A stretch of DNA of 30,267 bases from Bacteroidota bacterium (GCA_030706285.1 JAUZOU010000005.1:1-30267); one strand, 5' to 3'. Positions 18,956 through 29,197 are shown, counted from the first letter of the stretch. A program made the numbers and translations. Notes: generated from the letters alone by a model not told the origin.

Positions 18956-20581
18956 ATGAAACTTATCAGCCTATTTTTAACGCACAAACCGATAAAACGG
19001 ATCGTTCATGGTTTGGTTTACTTCTTTGCGATCCTGATGCTTTTCGGTTGCGATAGCTTCCTTAACATTACCCCGTTGAACTCCATTGTCTTAGAAAACT
19101 ACTGGAAAAATGAAAGCGAAGTGAACAGTGTCGTCATGTCCTGTTACTCCAATATGGAACAGGGAGACTTCATGAGGCGTGTCATTTTATGGAGCGAAGT
19201 CCGGGGAGACAATTTGACGGAAGGCTCCGGCCTTACCCTGAATCAGGATCTCAACGATTTTTACACGAATAACCTCAATTCATTAAACAGCTACATCACC
19301 TGGGCACCTTTCTACAAGGTGATTAATCTCTGCAATACCGTACTTTACTATGCACCAAAAGCACAGAAAAATGACGGAAACTTTTCTGTCGATGAGCTAA
19401 AAGCCTACGAAGCAGAAGCTAAAAGCATTCGTGCACTCTGCTATTTTTACCTAATCCGTTCTTTTCAAAAAGTACCCTTGATCACACAGGCAACCATCGG
19501 TGACGATGAAAACTTCCAGGTTAAAGCATCCTCTGAAGAGGAAGTGCTCAGTCAGATTATAAGTGACCTGACCTGGTCTCTGGATTACATCTGGGCAAAC
19601 AATTATTTTGACAATGATGCCAGCAAGAAGGGGCGCATCACGCTGGCAGCCGTGCAATCCATGCTAGCCGATGTTTATCTGTGGAAAGGTGATTACGACA
19701 ACTGTGTCAAATACTGTGACTTAGTCATCAACGATAAAATCGCAGAAAAAGAAGCGGAAACTCTCTACAGTGAGATTGGCTATTTCAAAGGTTATCCGCT
19801 GTTGAAATCAACAACAGAGGACGGTGAACCACATTATGCTTACACCAGCATTTTCGGCAACAAGAACTCCTTTGAAAGTATCTTTGAGCTGCAATTTGAC
19901 GAAAATGTTCTAAGTAACCAGGGCGTTTCCGATTATTACGGTGGCATCGCCAACATCAATCCGGGTTTGTTCAGTTCAGCAACCTATCTCATCAATCAGG
20001 GAAGTTCCGATTTGTTCTCAAACAAAACAGATGTCCGGTTGTCCGAAAACATCAACTATACAGGTACGGCACTTAAGTTGTATGCCGTGTGCAAATACCG
20101 GATTGCAGGCTGGAATTCTCAGGAAACAGCTCTATTGCGTTCAAACGCTTCCAACTGGATTTTCTACAGGCTCACCGACATTATGCTCATGAAGGCTGAA
20201 GCATTGGCCTATAGCGACAAAAATCCGGAGGAAGCCATAAATCTGGTCAAATCAGTGAACTTTAGGTCCTGTAAGGATACCACCAAATTAAGCTACGATC
20301 CTTCCAACCTTAAAGAATTGGTCATGTCTGAACGTCAACGCGAACTGATGTTCGAAGGCAAAAGGTGGTACGACCTGGTACGTATGGTGCGCCACAGTAC
20401 CAACCCTACTCAAATGATGTCTACGTTAAGAAGTACTTACCTGATGCGGCGCTACCAATCCAACGGTTCGGACATCGTCAATCGTCTGGGCTCGGTCAAT
20501 ACCTTATTTTTGCCGATATCTCAAAGTGAAATCAATACGAATCCATTGTTGGAAGATGCACAGAATCCAGCCTACAACTAA
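18956..20581 (+). CDS. SusD/RagB family glycan-binding lipoprotein (first)
   Basis: 541 residues. Lipobox LFGC with Cys32, then D-S. The mature N-terminus (LNITPLNSI, NYWKNESEVNSVV, CYSNM) is typical of SusD. LWSEVRGDNL near residue 80 and the TPR-like helical stretch (LTDIMLMKAEALAY) are also typical, as is the C-terminal signature ERQRELMFEGKRWYDLVRM near residue 458. Length is normal for the family. The protein would form the lid of the preceding SusC and bind the imported glycan. The start is 12 bp after the susC stop and the stop is 10 bp before the next FAS1 gene. Confidence 0.95.
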   Translation: MKLISLFLTHKPIKRIVHGLVYFFAILMLFGCDSFLNITPLNSIVLENYWKNESEVNSVVMSCYSNMEQGDFMRRVILWSEVRGDNLTEGSGLTLNQDLNDFYTNNLNSLNSYITWAPFYKVINLCNTVLYYAPKAQKNDGNFSVDELKAYEAEAKSIRALCYFYLIRSFQKVPLITQATIGDDENFQVKASSEEEVLSQIISDLTWSLDYIWANNYFDNDASKKGRITLAAVQSMLADVYLWKGDYDNCVKYCDLVINDKIAEKEAETLYSEIGYFKGYPLLKSTTEDGEPHYAYTSIFGNKNSFESIFELQFDENVLSNQGVSDYYGGIANINPGLFSSATYLINQGSSDLFSNKTDVRLSENINYTGTALKLYAVCKYRIAGWNSQETALLRSNASNWIFYRLTDIMLMKAEALAYSDKNPEEAINLVKSVNFRSCKDTTKLSYDPSNLKELVMSERQRELMFEGKRWYDLVRMVRHSTNPTQMMSTLRSTYLMRRYQSNGSDIVNRLGSVNTLFLPISQSEINTNPLLEDAQNPAYN

Positions 20582-20591
20582 ACAACAGAAA

Positions 20592-22643
20592 ATGAAAAAA
20601 AATATATTATTCACCGCTATGACAGCCCTGATGCTCTTGCTCTTTTGCCAGGGATTATTTGTTAGTTGTTACGACGATGGCGTCAATCAGAAAAATTACA
20701 ACACTTTTGTTGGACAGACGATTGCCGATTATTTGGAAAGCAATAAGAATTACAGTGAGTTTACCCAGATACTGGAACGTGCCGGGATGAAAGGGCTGAT
20801 GGCTTCCTACGGTTCCTATACCTGCCTGGCACTGACCAACACAGCCATTGATACGTACATCAGCACATACTACAACGGCAGCACGGTAGCAACCCTCCCG
20901 GACTCCGTCATAAATGCCATTGCAAAAAGTCATTTGATTGATAAAAGGTACTTGACCTCCGAGATGTCAACCGGATACCTTGCAACGCCCAATATGTACG
21001 ACCGCAAAGTACAGGTCAATATTGAAAAGGAATTTAAAAGCACACTGAAAGACAGCACGACTGTTTTCTTGTTGAATTCATCCTCACGAATCATCATTCC
21101 CAACGATACGGTCAGCAATGGTGTGGTTCATACCATTGACAGGGTGCTTGAACAGTCCAACTTTGCCCTGCCCGACTATATGGCATCCCTTGCCGACTCC
21201 ATAGGTATTTCGTTGTTTGTTAATGCACTGAAAGCCACCAAGTTAGAAGAATCCATTCTCCCGATTGAAGATAAAAGTGCGACCATGGCTGCACTACTGA
21301 CCCAATTGGCCGGCAAATACCAGGGCGACTACAAGGTCCCCAAATCACGCAAATTTGGTTTTACCGTTTTTGTCGAATCGGATCAGGTTTTTGCCAGTAT
21401 ACAAGATCCGAAAGGGGGCAAACCCATTTTTACGAACGATAGGAAGGCAGACCTGAAATCACTCTTTAATTACGCCAAATCCATCTACGATGAGGTTTAC
21501 CCTGAAGATAAAGATCAGTATGACGCGGATTACACCAACCCCAAAAATCCCTTGAACCGCTTTATAGCCTACCACATCCTGAAACGCAATGTCAGTTACT
21601 CAGGCTTGGTTACATCAGGTCCATGGTGGTCGGTCAACGAAGGTGGCGATTTCAACGAATACTATGAAACCATGTGTGCCAACACCCTTCTTCGTCTGCA
21701 AATGGTTTCCAGCAAGAGCAACGCCATTTACCTGAATCGATGCGATCGTTCCAACAATCAGCTGGAAGGAGTACCTGTACTACATGGTACCGGATCAAGT
21801 TATTCCACCTTAAACGGCAATTTTCAGCTGATCAGCCGTCCGCTGGCATATACGCCTAAAGTCGAAAACATGCTCAAGACAGAACGAATCCGCATCGACG
21901 TCAGCAGTTTGTTGTCTGAACTTACCAACAACAGCATTCGTCAGGACAATGACCTCAACCTGGCTGGATGGTACTTTCCTACGGGTTATTTTGAAAGCGT
22001 CAACTACGATAACAATTGTCAAGCTTCCTACGTTCGCTGGCCCTACAAAGCGCCATCAGGCTGGGATGACTTGGCAGCCTTTCAATCAGATCTCATGTTC
22101 TTTTCCGGTGATTATGATGTCACACTTCGCATTCCTGCAGTTCCGGCAGGTCAATACGAAATCCGGATAGGTTACAACTGCAATTCCCTAATGAGCATTT
22201 CACAAATCTATTTCGGATACAACAGAAAGAACATGCAACCTGTAGGCATTCCATTGGATATGAATCTGATCGGGTCAAATCCAAAAGTCGGGATGATGAT
22301 GGACAATGGCTTGTTTGATGATATCAACGGCAATGTTGAAAACAATACGACCGGTTTTGTCACGCTGACTGAGAATGATAAAGCCATGCGAAACCTAGGC
22401 TATATGAAAGGGCCGAATGCCTTGTATCGTGTAGGCAAGGACCGCGTCACACCCGGTGTGAAAGTGGTCAACAACTGGTGGTACCTGCGACGCATCATTA
22501 CGACACAGACACTGGACAACAAACCGTTTTACCTGCGTTTCCGGAAAGTGGATGAACGAACCGGACGCATTCTGAACCTTGACTTCATTGAAATCTGTCC
22601 CAAAAGTGTCTACAATGGTTCCGAACCTGAGTCCCGCAATTGA
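20592..22643 (+). CDS. FAS1 domain surface lipoprotein with carbohydrate-binding-like C-terminus
   Basis: 683 residues from the ATG at 20592. An upstream in-frame ATG at 20526 lies inside susD and gives a charged extension with no signal peptide, so it is rejected. Lipobox LFVSC with Cys26, followed by YDDG. FAS1 unit 1 is at about residues 35-190 (TIADYLESNKNYSEFTQIL; YTCLALTNTAID; SNGVVHTIDRVLE). A second, longer FAS1-like unit is at about 195-430 (FGFTVFVESDQVF; AYHILKRNV; LNGNFQLI). Residues about 455-665 look like a beta-sandwich, with VTLRIPAVPAGQYEIRIGY near 507 and closing strand ILNLDFIEICP near 660, as in many jelly-roll carbohydrate-binding modules. It probably serves as a surface glycan-binding protein in the SusE/F position; this is inferred from context. 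Confidence 0.87.
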   Translation: MKKNILFTAMTALMLLLFCQGLFVSCYDDGVNQKNYNTFVGQTIADYLESNKNYSEFTQILERAGMKGLMASYGSYTCLALTNTAIDTYISTYYNGSTVATLPDSVINAIAKSHLIDKRYLTSEMSTGYLATPNMYDRKVQVNIEKEFKSTLKDSTTVFLLNSSSRIIIPNDTVSNGVVHTIDRVLEQSNFALPDYMASLADSIGISLFVNALKATKLEESILPIEDKSATMAALLTQLAGKYQGDYKVPKSRKFGFTVFVESDQVFASIQDPKGGKPIFTNDRKADLKSLFNYAKSIYDEVYPEDKDQYDADYTNPKNPLNRFIAYHILKRNVSYSGLVTSGPWWSVNEGGDFNEYYETMCANTLLRLQMVSSKSNAIYLNRCDRSNNQLEGVPVLHGTGSSYSTLNGNFQLISRPLAYTPKVENMLKTERIRIDVSSLLSELTNNSIRQDNDLNLAGWYFPTGYFESVNYDNNCQASYVRWPYKAPSGWDDLAAFQSDLMFFSGDYDVTLRIPAVPAGQYEIRIGYNCNSLMSISQIYFGYNRKNMQPVGIPLDMNLIGSNPKVGMMMDNGLFDDINGNVENNTTGFVTLTENDKAMRNLGYMKGPNALYRVGKDRVTPGVKVVNNWWYLRRIITTQTLDNKPFYLRFRKVDERTGRILNLDFIEICPKSVYNGSEPESRN

Positions 22644-22669
22644 TATACCCATTCTATAAAATACTGTTT

Positions 22670-24244
22670 ATGAAAATACTCAAAAAAATGTCAGCCCATG
22701 CATTTCTCCTTGCTACGATGGCTCTCCTTGTATCGTGCACTGATTCCTGGGTTGACCATTATGAAGCGAACGGCCAGAGTGGGGAGAAAACACTTTGGGA
22801 AGCGCTTACCGAGAATGAAGAATTGAAAGAATTCACTTCCATACTCGAAAATGCCGGATATGACAAATACTTGAAAGGAGATCAGGAATACACCGTTTGG
22901 GCACCAAAAAATTCCATCAACACATTGCTGATATCCGGAGCGGATATGTCGGACGAAGATAGGCTGATTCAGATTGTGGACAATCATATTGCTCGCAGTG
23001 TCATTTCCGTATCCTCGCTGACCATTGATACGGTTCAAATGCTCAATGGTAAAAAGAAAGCATTGGGTCATAGCGTTACCGGAACAGCTATGTTCGATCA
23101 AATTCCAATTACGACTAAAAACATCATCTGCAGCAATGGCATCCTTCATATCATTGAACATCAGTCACCTTACGACAACAATATCTGGAGCTACATCCGG
23201 CAGGATGCTGAACTGACCAACCTGAGCAATTATCTGTACAGTTTCTCTATGACAAAATTCGATCCTGAAAGCAGTACTCAAAGTGGTGTCAAAAATGGTC
23301 AGAAAGTTTATTCAGACTCTGCTTTCTATACCTCGAACTCAATGTGGACGAAGTTGGGTTACATCAATAATGAATCCTACAACTTCTGGATGCTGGCACC
23401 AACCAATTCAGCGTGGAATGAAGCACTCACGAACATCGGAAAATACTACAACTATCCAGCCGGTATAGATACCACGTTTCACAATCTTTATACCAAACTG
23501 GCAGTTGTGAACCATCTAGTCTACCAGGTTAACCGGCAGAAAAGCCCGGTTGACTCGCTGACTTCCACTACAGGCGGCATTTTCCATTCGCCATTTGCAC
23601 CCGAAGGTATTTTTTCCATGGTTTTTGATAAGGTCAAATGCAGTAACGGAACTATTTTCAAAACGTCAAGTCTATTGATGAAACCGGAAGAAACGTTTGT
23701 GAAAACTATCGTAGTGGAAGCTGAAAACAGCGACTATGTCATCGATAAGCTAAATTGTGCCACCACCGATGCTGCGGTAATGGTCAACGCGGCCAACATC
23801 CGTTTGTCAAACAACCGCTACATGAAGTTCACACCTGTCAGCAGTAAACTTCGACCCAACGTGACCTTTGCTCTGCCCAACACACTCTCCGGCACCTACG
23901 ACATAGGCGTCGTATTTGTACCTCAAAACCTGACCAGAAATGGATGGACTACAACCGTCGATCAATTACCGGCCCTCGTTTCATTGACGTTGACCGATGC
24001 CAACGATCAGTCCAGCAATGGTTACATCTCCCTTGCATCAGATACTGTCTCTGCCAGTAAAATGGATACGGCCTGGGTAACAAAAGGACACAAATTTCCC
24101 AAATGCGACTATTTCCCGGACAACATTCCCAGTAAAGCCAAAGTCACGTTGAATGTGGCCTGCATTGTGAAGCCAAGTCAGACAGCCGCATATACCCGTA
24201 ATCTATACATCGACTGCATCGTACTGAAGCCTACTATCAAATAA
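22670..24244 (+). CDS. FAS1 domain surface lipoprotein, two FAS1 units plus CBM-like C-terminus
   Basis: 524 residues from the ATG at 22670. The TTG at 22640 overlaps the previous stop and gives a poor leader. Lipobox LLVSC with Cys23, then TDSWVDHYE. FAS1 unit 1 spans about residues 40-165 (TLWEALTENEELKEFTSIL; YTVWAPKNSIN; SNGILHIIEHQ). Unit 2 spans about 174-340 (FWMLAPTNSAW; AVVNHLVYQVN; CSNGTIFKTSSLL). From about 344 a different module begins with TIVVEAENSDYV, continues with VTFALPNTLSGTYDIGVVF near 400-410 and ends with NLYIDCIVLKP near 515. The ending and the AEN start recall CBM6/35-like sandwiches. It follows the other FAS1 gene by 26 bp and precedes the second susC by 7 bp, so the two FAS1 proteins sit between the two SusCD pairs. 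Confidence 0.87.
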   Translation: MKILKKMSAHAFLLATMALLVSCTDSWVDHYEANGQSGEKTLWEALTENEELKEFTSILENAGYDKYLKGDQEYTVWAPKNSINTLLISGADMSDEDRLIQIVDNHIARSVISVSSLTIDTVQMLNGKKKALGHSVTGTAMFDQIPITTKNIICSNGILHIIEHQSPYDNNIWSYIRQDAELTNLSNYLYSFSMTKFDPESSTQSGVKNGQKVYSDSAFYTSNSMWTKLGYINNESYNFWMLAPTNSAWNEALTNIGKYYNYPAGIDTTFHNLYTKLAVVNHLVYQVNRQKSPVDSLTSTTGGIFHSPFAPEGIFSMVFDKVKCSNGTIFKTSSLLMKPEETFVKTIVVEAENSDYVIDKLNCATTDAAVMVNAANIRLSNNRYMKFTPVSSKLRPNVTFALPNTLSGTYDIGVVFVPQNLTRNGWTTTVDQLPALVSLTLTDANDQSSNGYISLASDTVSASKMDTAWVTKGHKFPKCDYFPDNIPSKAKVTLNVACIVKPSQTAAYTRNLYIDCIVLKPTIK

Positions 24245-24248
24245 GGAG
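24243..24248 (+). promoter_or_regulatory. Possible Shine-Dalgarno for the second susC
   Basis: AAGGAG overlaps the stop of the FAS1 gene and sits only 3 nt before the ATG at 24252. This is closer than the usual 5-9 nt, and Bacteroidota depend little on Shine-Dalgarno pairing. It is the only such purine match directly before a start in this operon and could simply be coincidence. Confidence 0.3.
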
Positions 24249-24251
24249 AAC

Positions 24252-27200
24252 ATGAAGAAAAGAATATACAGTTTGAGCCTTTTGCTACTGATTGCAGCCA
24301 CAGGCATATCAGCATTTGCACAAAACAGCCCGGCTCAACCGCTTTCAAAAACGTTGACTGAAACAGTCACGACCAAACTAGTGTTGGTGGAATATAACGG
24401 GGTTGTTATCGATGAAGCAACCGGAAAAGGTATTCAGGGAGCTATCATTCATGCCACTGGAGCCAATCGTTACAGTTCAATGACAAAAGAAGATGGTAGT
24501 TTCAGTATCAAAGTGCCTGACTACATCGGACAAATCACCTGCCAGGTACCGGGTTATAACGAAGTACAGACTCATTTGGCAAAAGTGAATGAAAAAATCC
24601 GTATCCGTATGTTTCCAGAGAATTTTAAGACTGATTACACGGAGCAGACCAACATCACCAACAGCAATTCCACTGACCATTTCAGTACAATTTCCGTCCT
24701 CACCATTGATGAAAAAATTGCCACTGATCTGGGTGCAGATATCCGCAGCTTGCAACGTTCAGCGAATCCTGCACAAGGTTCAGCCCTGTTTATCGGTGGT
24801 TTCAACTCACTGAATGCTAACAGCCAACCGCTTTTCGTTGTAGATGGTGTCATTTGGGATAGCCAGAACAACCGTTCCCTGATGCACGATGGTTATTTCA
24901 ACAATGTGTTGTCAGCCATCAGTGTAAACGATATAGAAAAGGTGACAGTTGTAAAAAATGCAACAGCTCTTTATGGTAGCAAAGGGAGCAACGGCGTCAT
25001 TCTGATCGATACAAAACGGTTCAAGAGCATGGCTACTCGAATCGATGTCACTCTTTCAGCCGGTGTGGAGACCATGCCCCATTTACCGTCAATGATGAAT
25101 GCCAGCCAATATCGGTCATACGTAACCGACCTGATTGGCAACACAAATACCTCCGCCGATTTTCTGAATGATTTTACAAAGGACAAACAGAAATATGCAA
25201 CCTATCACAATAACACAGACTGGACCGATTATACCTACCGCAATGCCTTGACACAGAACTACGGCCTGAACGTTCAGGGTGGGGACGAAATCGCAGGATA
25301 CAACCTTTCCTTTGGCTATGTCAAAGCGCAAAGTATGCTGGTTTCCAATGATTTTTCACGAATCAACCTTCGGTTCAATACCGATGTCAATATTACCCGA
25401 AACATCACCAGTATGTTGAACGTCGCTTACAGTAGCACTACTCGCGATTTACGCGACGACGGGGCCCCATCCGACTACAGCAGCTCAACAGTTTTAGCGC
25501 CGGGCTTTCTCTCATTTATCAAGGCCCCGATCTTGAATCCGTATCAATACGATGCCGAAGGTGCTTTAACGCCCACCTTGGCCGACAATGACCGGTACTT
25601 TGGTCTTGCCAATCCGGTGTCTATTCAGAAAAACGGAGAAGCAAGCAACAAGAACAACCTGAAGTACAACCTATTCTCACTGAACATCATTCCAAAATGG
25701 CAGATAACTAGTTCGATGTTCATGAGCGAACAATTCAGCTACATGCTGAATAACGTTACAGAACGGTATTTTTTACCGGACGAAGGTGTACCTGCGTTTT
25801 TAGTGGACGGTTACGATGCCATTCTGAACGAATCGAAAGTCATGTCGAGCATGCAAACATCTTTATATAGTGACGCTCGGTTTGGTTGGGACAAAACCTT
25901 TTCAGCCAACAAACTAACTATTTTGGGAGGTTTTCGCTACATGAGAGACGTTTATCAACAGGATGGCATTGAAGTCAACAACACAGCTTCCGACAAAATG
26001 CCGGATATTGCGAGCACCTACGATAATCGCAAGGTACAAGGTGTCAATGAAGGCTGGGCTTCGACCTCACTTTATATGAACGCCGATTATAACTACGCTG
26101 AAAAATATTTCCTTCAGGGTACCGTCACGACGGAAACATCCACGCGGTTTGGTAAAAACGCCACCGGCGGCATTAAATTGAGCAACTATATCTGGGCCTT
26201 TTTCCCGTCTATTCAAGGTTCTTGGGTGGTTTCAGCCGAACCGTTCTTCCGGAACATCAAAGGTATCGACTACCTGAAACTGAACGCTGGCTTCGACCAA
26301 TCAGGCAATGACGACATCGATTGCTTTGCATCGCGTACTTATTTCTCCTCTGAATCCTTCCTGAATCAGACGGCAGGACTTTCGCTGGCCAACATCGGCA
26401 ACGATAAATTGAAATGGGAAACCACATCCCGGGCCACTGCCGGTATTGAAATGAACCTGCTGGGTAACCGCATCGGAGTTACAGCCAATATCTTCCAAAG
26501 TCACACCAACGACTTGCTGACATACAAGACCTTGTCCGGCATTAGTGGTCTGAACACCTATCTCTGCAATGAAGGCTCATTGAAAAACACCGGTTATGAT
26601 GTTTCTGCCCGCGCAAAAATGCTAAACAGCAAAAATTTCCAATGGGAATTGGGTGCCAGTGTAGGACACTACAAAAACGAAATAACCAGCCTGCCCGAAG
26701 TTTCCTATACGACCAACCTCTATGGTGCCGAAGTGCTCACGAAAGTGGGTCAGCCGGCCGGTGTTTTCTACGGTTACCAAACAAAAGGCATTTTCACTAC
26801 AACAGAAGAAGCAGTCGCTGCCAATCTTAAGAACGGAAGCGAACAAGGCACGTCCTTCCGTGCAGGGGATGTGCGTTTTGTGGATCAAAACTCCGACAAC
26901 GTCATTGATGAATCCGATAAGGTCGTTATCGGTGATCCCAATCCGGCCCTTTACGGTAACCTCTTCAACCGATTGAATTTTAAGAACATCACTCTAAACG
27001 TCGTTTTTAATTATTCCCTGGGCAACGACATCTACAACTACCAACGTTCACAGCTCGAAGCCGGCAGCAACTACTTCAACCAAACCACTGCTTTGTTGAA
27101 TCGTTGGACTTACGAAGGTCAGCAAACAAGCATTCCTCGTACATCCTACGGGGATCATATGGGCAACAGCCGGTTTTCCGACCGTTGGATTGAAGACGGT

Positions 27201-27431
27201 TCGTTTCTGCGGATGAAATCGCTTACATTGAGCTATCTGATACCAATCACGAATACCTATTTACGAGGAATCACGGTGTGGGGTACAGCTAACAACTTGT
27301 GGACACTGACCGACTACCTGGGCAATGATCCGGAGGTTTCAATGAGCAACAAAACGCTTTTCCAGGGAATCGATCGTGGCCTGCTTTCATCCGGGCGCAG
27401 TTTCATTCTAGGCGTCAATATCAACTTGTAA
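24252..27431 (+). CDS. SusC/RagA family TonB-dependent transporter (second, divergent plug)
   Basis: 1059 residues. The signal peptide ends near AFAQ (residue 24). A carboxypeptidase-regulatory-like domain follows at about residues 48-120 (YNGVVIDEATGKGIQGAII; KEDGSFSIKV; VPGYNE). In the plug (about 140-260) the usual LxGRxAGxxV and RG-x-S motifs are replaced by LGADIRSLQRSANPAQGS and ALFIGGFNSLNANSQPL. VVDG, IEKVTVVKNATALYGSKGSNG and VILIDTK are kept. The barrel runs to residue 1059 and ends in Leu (LGVNINL) instead of the more common Phe. It should transport the same or a related glycan together with the SusD encoded 11 bp downstream. The sequence is clearly a distinct lineage from the first SusC, not a recent duplicate. 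Confidence 0.94.
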   Translation: MKKRIYSLSLLLLIAATGISAFAQNSPAQPLSKTLTETVTTKLVLVEYNGVVIDEATGKGIQGAIIHATGANRYSSMTKEDGSFSIKVPDYIGQITCQVPGYNEVQTHLAKVNEKIRIRMFPENFKTDYTEQTNITNSNSTDHFSTISVLTIDEKIATDLGADIRSLQRSANPAQGSALFIGGFNSLNANSQPLFVVDGVIWDSQNNRSLMHDGYFNNVLSAISVNDIEKVTVVKNATALYGSKGSNGVILIDTKRFKSMATRIDVTLSAGVETMPHLPSMMNASQYRSYVTDLIGNTNTSADFLNDFTKDKQKYATYHNNTDWTDYTYRNALTQNYGLNVQGGDEIAGYNLSFGYVKAQSMLVSNDFSRINLRFNTDVNITRNITSMLNVAYSSTTRDLRDDGAPSDYSSSTVLAPGFLSFIKAPILNPYQYDAEGALTPTLADNDRYFGLANPVSIQKNGEASNKNNLKYNLFSLNIIPKWQITSSMFMSEQFSYMLNNVTERYFLPDEGVPAFLVDGYDAILNESKVMSSMQTSLYSDARFGWDKTFSANKLTILGGFRYMRDVYQQDGIEVNNTASDKMPDIASTYDNRKVQGVNEGWASTSLYMNADYNYAEKYFLQGTVTTETSTRFGKNATGGIKLSNYIWAFFPSIQGSWVVSAEPFFRNIKGIDYLKLNAGFDQSGNDDIDCFASRTYFSSESFLNQTAGLSLANIGNDKLKWETTSRATAGIEMNLLGNRIGVTANIFQSHTNDLLTYKTLSGISGLNTYLCNEGSLKNTGYDVSARAKMLNSKNFQWELGASVGHYKNEITSLPEVSYTTNLYGAEVLTKVGQPAGVFYGYQTKGIFTTTEEAVAANLKNGSEQGTSFRAGDVRFVDQNSDNVIDESDKVVIGDPNPALYGNLFNRLNFKNITLNVVFNYSLGNDIYNYQRSQLEAGSNYFNQTTALLNRWTYEGQQTSIPRTSYGDHMGNSRFSDRWIEDGSFLRMKSLTLSYLIPITNTYLRGITVWGTANNLWTLTDYLGNDPEVSMSNKTLFQGIDRGLLSSGRSFILGVNINL

Positions 27432-27442
27432 TTTATACGAAT

Positions 27443-29197
27443 ATGAAAACGATAAAGTCCTTCCTGTTGGCCAGTGTACTGTTTGTTGCAGCATTAACAG
27501 CGTTTACCTCCTGCGATGTGAATACAACCACGGTTATGTTTGATGAAGACAATAACCTGAACTCTGCCCGGGACACAGTCTATTCCGTATTAGGCATCAT
27601 CAACAAACTTGAAATGCTGGCAGACCAAACCGTCTTGTTGGGCGAAGTACGCGGTGATCTTGTCACAACGGCCCTGGAATTCAATGAAGGAGCAGATTTC
27701 ACTGCTTTGGGTAAACTCGCCAATTTTGAACAGGGAGATGATACTACCTACAACAAGTACAGCAACTACTACGCCGTCATCAACAATTGCAACTATTTCA
27801 TCAGCCGTGCCGATGAAGATCTGATGAACCATCAGCAATCCATTTTCCTCAAGGAAATCGCTGTCATAAAAGCCTACCGGGCATGGACCTACCTGCAATT
27901 GGCCAAGATTTACGGAACAGTGCCTTTTTACACAGAACCACTGCTCTCCTACTCAGACATTCAAGCGGTTGCCAACGATCCGACAAATCGAAAAGGGATG
28001 AAGGACATCTGCAGTTGGCTCATCGAAGATCTGAAACCGTATGTGGAAGTAGGCACACCATCCTATAGTTCCTTCACCTATGGCGACAACGTGACCATAG
28101 ACTCTCGATTGTTCTTCTTTCCCATCAGGCTCGTACTCGGTGACTTATATCTTTGGAAAGGAACCTATACGAGTGATGCAGACGATTACGCGAAAGCAGC
28201 GCAATATTATCGGGACTACCTGTATGAAAATGAAAAAATGGCTTCATCCTCCTTTGCCATCAAATACACAACGGACCAATTCATGAGCATCAATTACAAT
28301 AACTGGGCCAGGCAATTTTCCCAGGTATCTAACGCTGACCGCATCGCCGTCATTCCAATGGCATTGAAAGCCTCCTACGGCAGAACCAGCCTACTTCACT
28401 CCATTTTCAGGACCAATCTTGTATCGTCACCATTACTGGATGATCTTTCAGATTCAACCTATTACTGCTATGCTTCAAACACCACTGAATTTAGCCTGAT
28501 TCGTGACAGCGTATATACAAACGCATGGTACAATTATACCTATACACCTGGAGAAGTTGCATACACGACAGGAGACCTGAGGCTGAACGGCAGTTGCATG
28601 AGCAACCTGAGCGGTACAAAAGGAGGACGTATCATCACAAAGCAAAACGCCTCAAATCCACACGTCACCATCTATCGAACTGGCATTGTTTATTACAGAT
28701 TGGCTGAAGCCATCAATCGGGCTGGATTTCCCATCACTGCATTCAATATGCTGAAATATGGTCTGAGCACAGGCAACCTGATCAAATACGACCAAAATGG
28801 AGAATATGCACGCCTTAAAGCCAGTGGCTACACTTTCTTCGACCTGGGCGACAACCAAAACATCGGTCTTCATGCCAAAGGCTGCGGCAATGCAGAAATG
28901 GATGAATTGCATTACTCGTTCCCCACCATTAAAGCGATAACACCTACTATTTCAGACAGTGTTGATGCCGTTGAAAACCTGATTTGTAATGAAGACGCTT
29001 TCGAAAGCGCTTTCGAAGGTCAACGATTCTTTGATCTGATGCGCATGTCCATTCGTCGGAACGACCCATCTTTCCTTGCTTCCAGAATTGCACGTCGCAA
29101 TCATCCAAACGCTTCGGAAAGTGAAATTAAAGCCACGGCATTGTATCAAAAGCTCCTGAACACGACTAATTGGTTTCTACCGATGATAGACAAATAG
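27443..29197 (+). CDS. SusD/RagB family glycan-binding lipoprotein (second)
   Basis: 584 residues. Lipobox FTSC with Cys24, then DVNTT. LLGEVRGDLV near residue 67 parallels SEVRGD of the first SusD. KAYRAWTYLQLAKIYGTVPFY is the classic SusD helix, and TGIVYYRLAEAINRAG is the TPR-like helix. The C-terminal signature is altered: NEDAFESAFEGQRFFDLMRM (near 515) replaces the usual ER-x-x-EL-x-x-EG-x-RW-x-DL. It partners with the SusC encoded just upstream and is followed after 43 bp by a PF05426 lyase gene. Confidence 0.94.
   Translation: MKTIKSFLLASVLFVAALTAFTSCDVNTTTVMFDEDNNLNSARDTVYSVLGIINKLEMLADQTVLLGEVRGDLVTTALEFNEGADFTALGKLANFEQGDDTTYNKYSNYYAVINNCNYFISRADEDLMNHQQSIFLKEIAVIKAYRAWTYLQLAKIYGTVPFYTEPLLSYSDIQAVANDPTNRKGMKDICSWLIEDLKPYVEVGTPSYSSFTYGDNVTIDSRLFFFPIRLVLGDLYLWKGTYTSDADDYAKAAQYYRDYLYENEKMASSSFAIKYTTDQFMSINYNNWARQFSQVSNADRIAVIPMALKASYGRTSLLHSIFRTNLVSSPLLDDLSDSTYYCYASNTTEFSLIRDSVYTNAWYNYTYTPGEVAYTTGDLRLNGSCMSNLSGTKGGRIITKQNASNPHVTIYRTGIVYYRLAEAINRAGFPITAFNMLKYGLSTGNLIKYDQNGEYARLKASGYTFFDLGDNQNIGLHAKGCGNAEMDELHYSFPTIKAITPTISDSVDAVENLICNEDAFESAFEGQRFFDLMRMSIRRNDPSFLASRIARRNHPNASESEIKATALYQKLLNTTNWFLPMIDK

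Noticed and set aside
20526..20591. Start of the second FAS1 lipoprotein inside susD
   Set aside because: It would put a 22-residue charged extension before an intact lipoprotein signal peptide; ATG at 20592 fits better.
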